Shown here piece by piece: positions 63,864 to 64,000 of a DNA stretch of 64,000 nucleotides; within the stretch, counting starts at the first letter, position 1; every line of letters begins with the position of its first letter. The notes under the pieces were generated by a model. It was not told where the DNA came from. It ran no database searches and saw only the letters and a program-made list of their open reading frames with translations. The position numbers and the translations under genes were made by a program. The DNA is from an uncultured Cohaesibacter sp. (lineage in GTDB: Bacteria > Pseudomonadota > Alphaproteobacteria > Rhizobiales > Cohaesibacteraceae): NCBI RefSeq assembly GCF_963682185.1, contig NZ_OY821667.1:1160109-1224108 (forward strand), in the 5' to 3' direction.

Positions 63864-64000
63864 ATGTATTTTGCCAGCGACAACTGGGCCGGAGCCTCCG
63901 AGCCTATTATGAACGCGTTGATGCGCCACAAGGATGGTTACGAGCCCGCCTATGGCGATGGCCCCATCTGCGAATCCATCGAGCAGCGTTTTCAGGAAAT
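63864..64000 (+). CDS. Low-specificity L-threonine aldolase (5' part)
   Basis: PLP-dependent enzyme that splits L-threonine and related beta-hydroxy amino acids to glycine and an aldehyde. Only the first 45 residues are in the window: MYFASDNWAGASEPIMNAL, then YEPAYGDGPICESIEQRFQE. The FASDNWAGA start and P-A-Y-G-x-D-x-x segment are typical of bacterial LtaE-type enzymes. The ATG at 63864 has CAAGGATCAATTC upstream. The gene continues beyond 64000. Confidence 0.82.
   Translation, partial: MYFASDNWAGASEPIMNALMRHKDGYEPAYGDGPICESIEQRFQE

Noticed and set aside
1..64000. CRISPR array or rRNA genes
   Set aside because: No regularly spaced direct repeats of CRISPR type and no rRNA sequence were seen in the window.

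Overview
The window looks like chromosomal DNA of a marine-type alphaproteobacterium, most likely order Hyphomicrobiales (Rhizobiales). The evidence is a CpdR-type cell-cycle response regulator next to an N-formylglutamate amidohydrolase and tRNA-Val(GAC), three TRAP uptake systems, a Liv-type ABC transporter, many GntR/LysR regulators and a bufferin (DUF2282/MNIO) operon. A Cohaesibacter/Pseudovibrio-like genus is a guess from gene content only.

Catabolic half (1-38.1 kb): (i) 1-3.5 kb, a minus-strand operon of a GntR/FCD regulator and a TRAP transporter (dctP, dctQ, dctM; dctM runs off the window). (ii) 4.1-9.7 kb, a sialic-acid locus: NanR-like regulator under a GGTATA-type inverted operator, SiaP, SiaQ, SiaM, NanA and a short-chain dehydrogenase. 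(iii) 9.7-16.6 kb, an aspartate ammonia-lyase with an N-terminal cyclic-nucleotide-binding-like domain, an M20 peptidase, a DcuC carrier and an alpha/beta hydrolase, with a divergent LysR. (iv) 16.8-25.4 kb, a divergent locus of a Liv ABC transporter, two aldo/keto reductases (one fused to a RidA domain), a TIGR04076-like protein and a GntR/FCD regulator around a 16-bp palindrome. (v) 26.1-27.3 kb, an MFS carrier. (vi) 27.5-38.1 kb, an organic-acid/aromatic-acid locus: GntR/UTRA regulator with two tandem operators, a fused TRAP permease interrupted by an in-frame amber codon, a TAXI binding protein, a PcaB/fumarase-superfamily lyase, LysR, UbiD, UbiX, a DUF554 protein, isopentenyl-diphosphate isomerase and a YhbP-like flavoprotein. 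UbiX needs a dimethylallyl phosphate to make prenyl-FMN for UbiD, so the isomerase probably serves this locus.

Genomic island (38,775-58,469): a 19.7-kb element bounded by 55-bp direct repeats made of the 3' half of tRNA-Val(GAC); the intact tRNA is at the right end beside an excisionase-like gene and a tyrosine integrase. It carries a MobV-type relaxase with a nearby inverted-repeat region (candidate oriT), so it looks like an integrative mobilizable element. Cargo is defence-like: HipBA, an SMC/Rad50-like ATPase with a CPLC zinc-hook motif, decayed HNH nuclease and conserved-hypothetical genes, and a complete type I restriction-modification system. A family of palindromes (consensus TCATGACAGCTGTCATGA) surrounds the restriction locus and no gene here explains it.

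Right flank (58.4-64 kb): tRNA-Val, cpdR, N-formylglutamate amidohydrolase, a probable anti-Shine-Dalgarno small RNA, the bufferin operon bufA-bufB-bufC-doxX for a Cys-containing metal-binding RiPP, and the 5' end of a threonine aldolase gene. All functions are inferred from sequence motifs and family knowledge; no database search was run.
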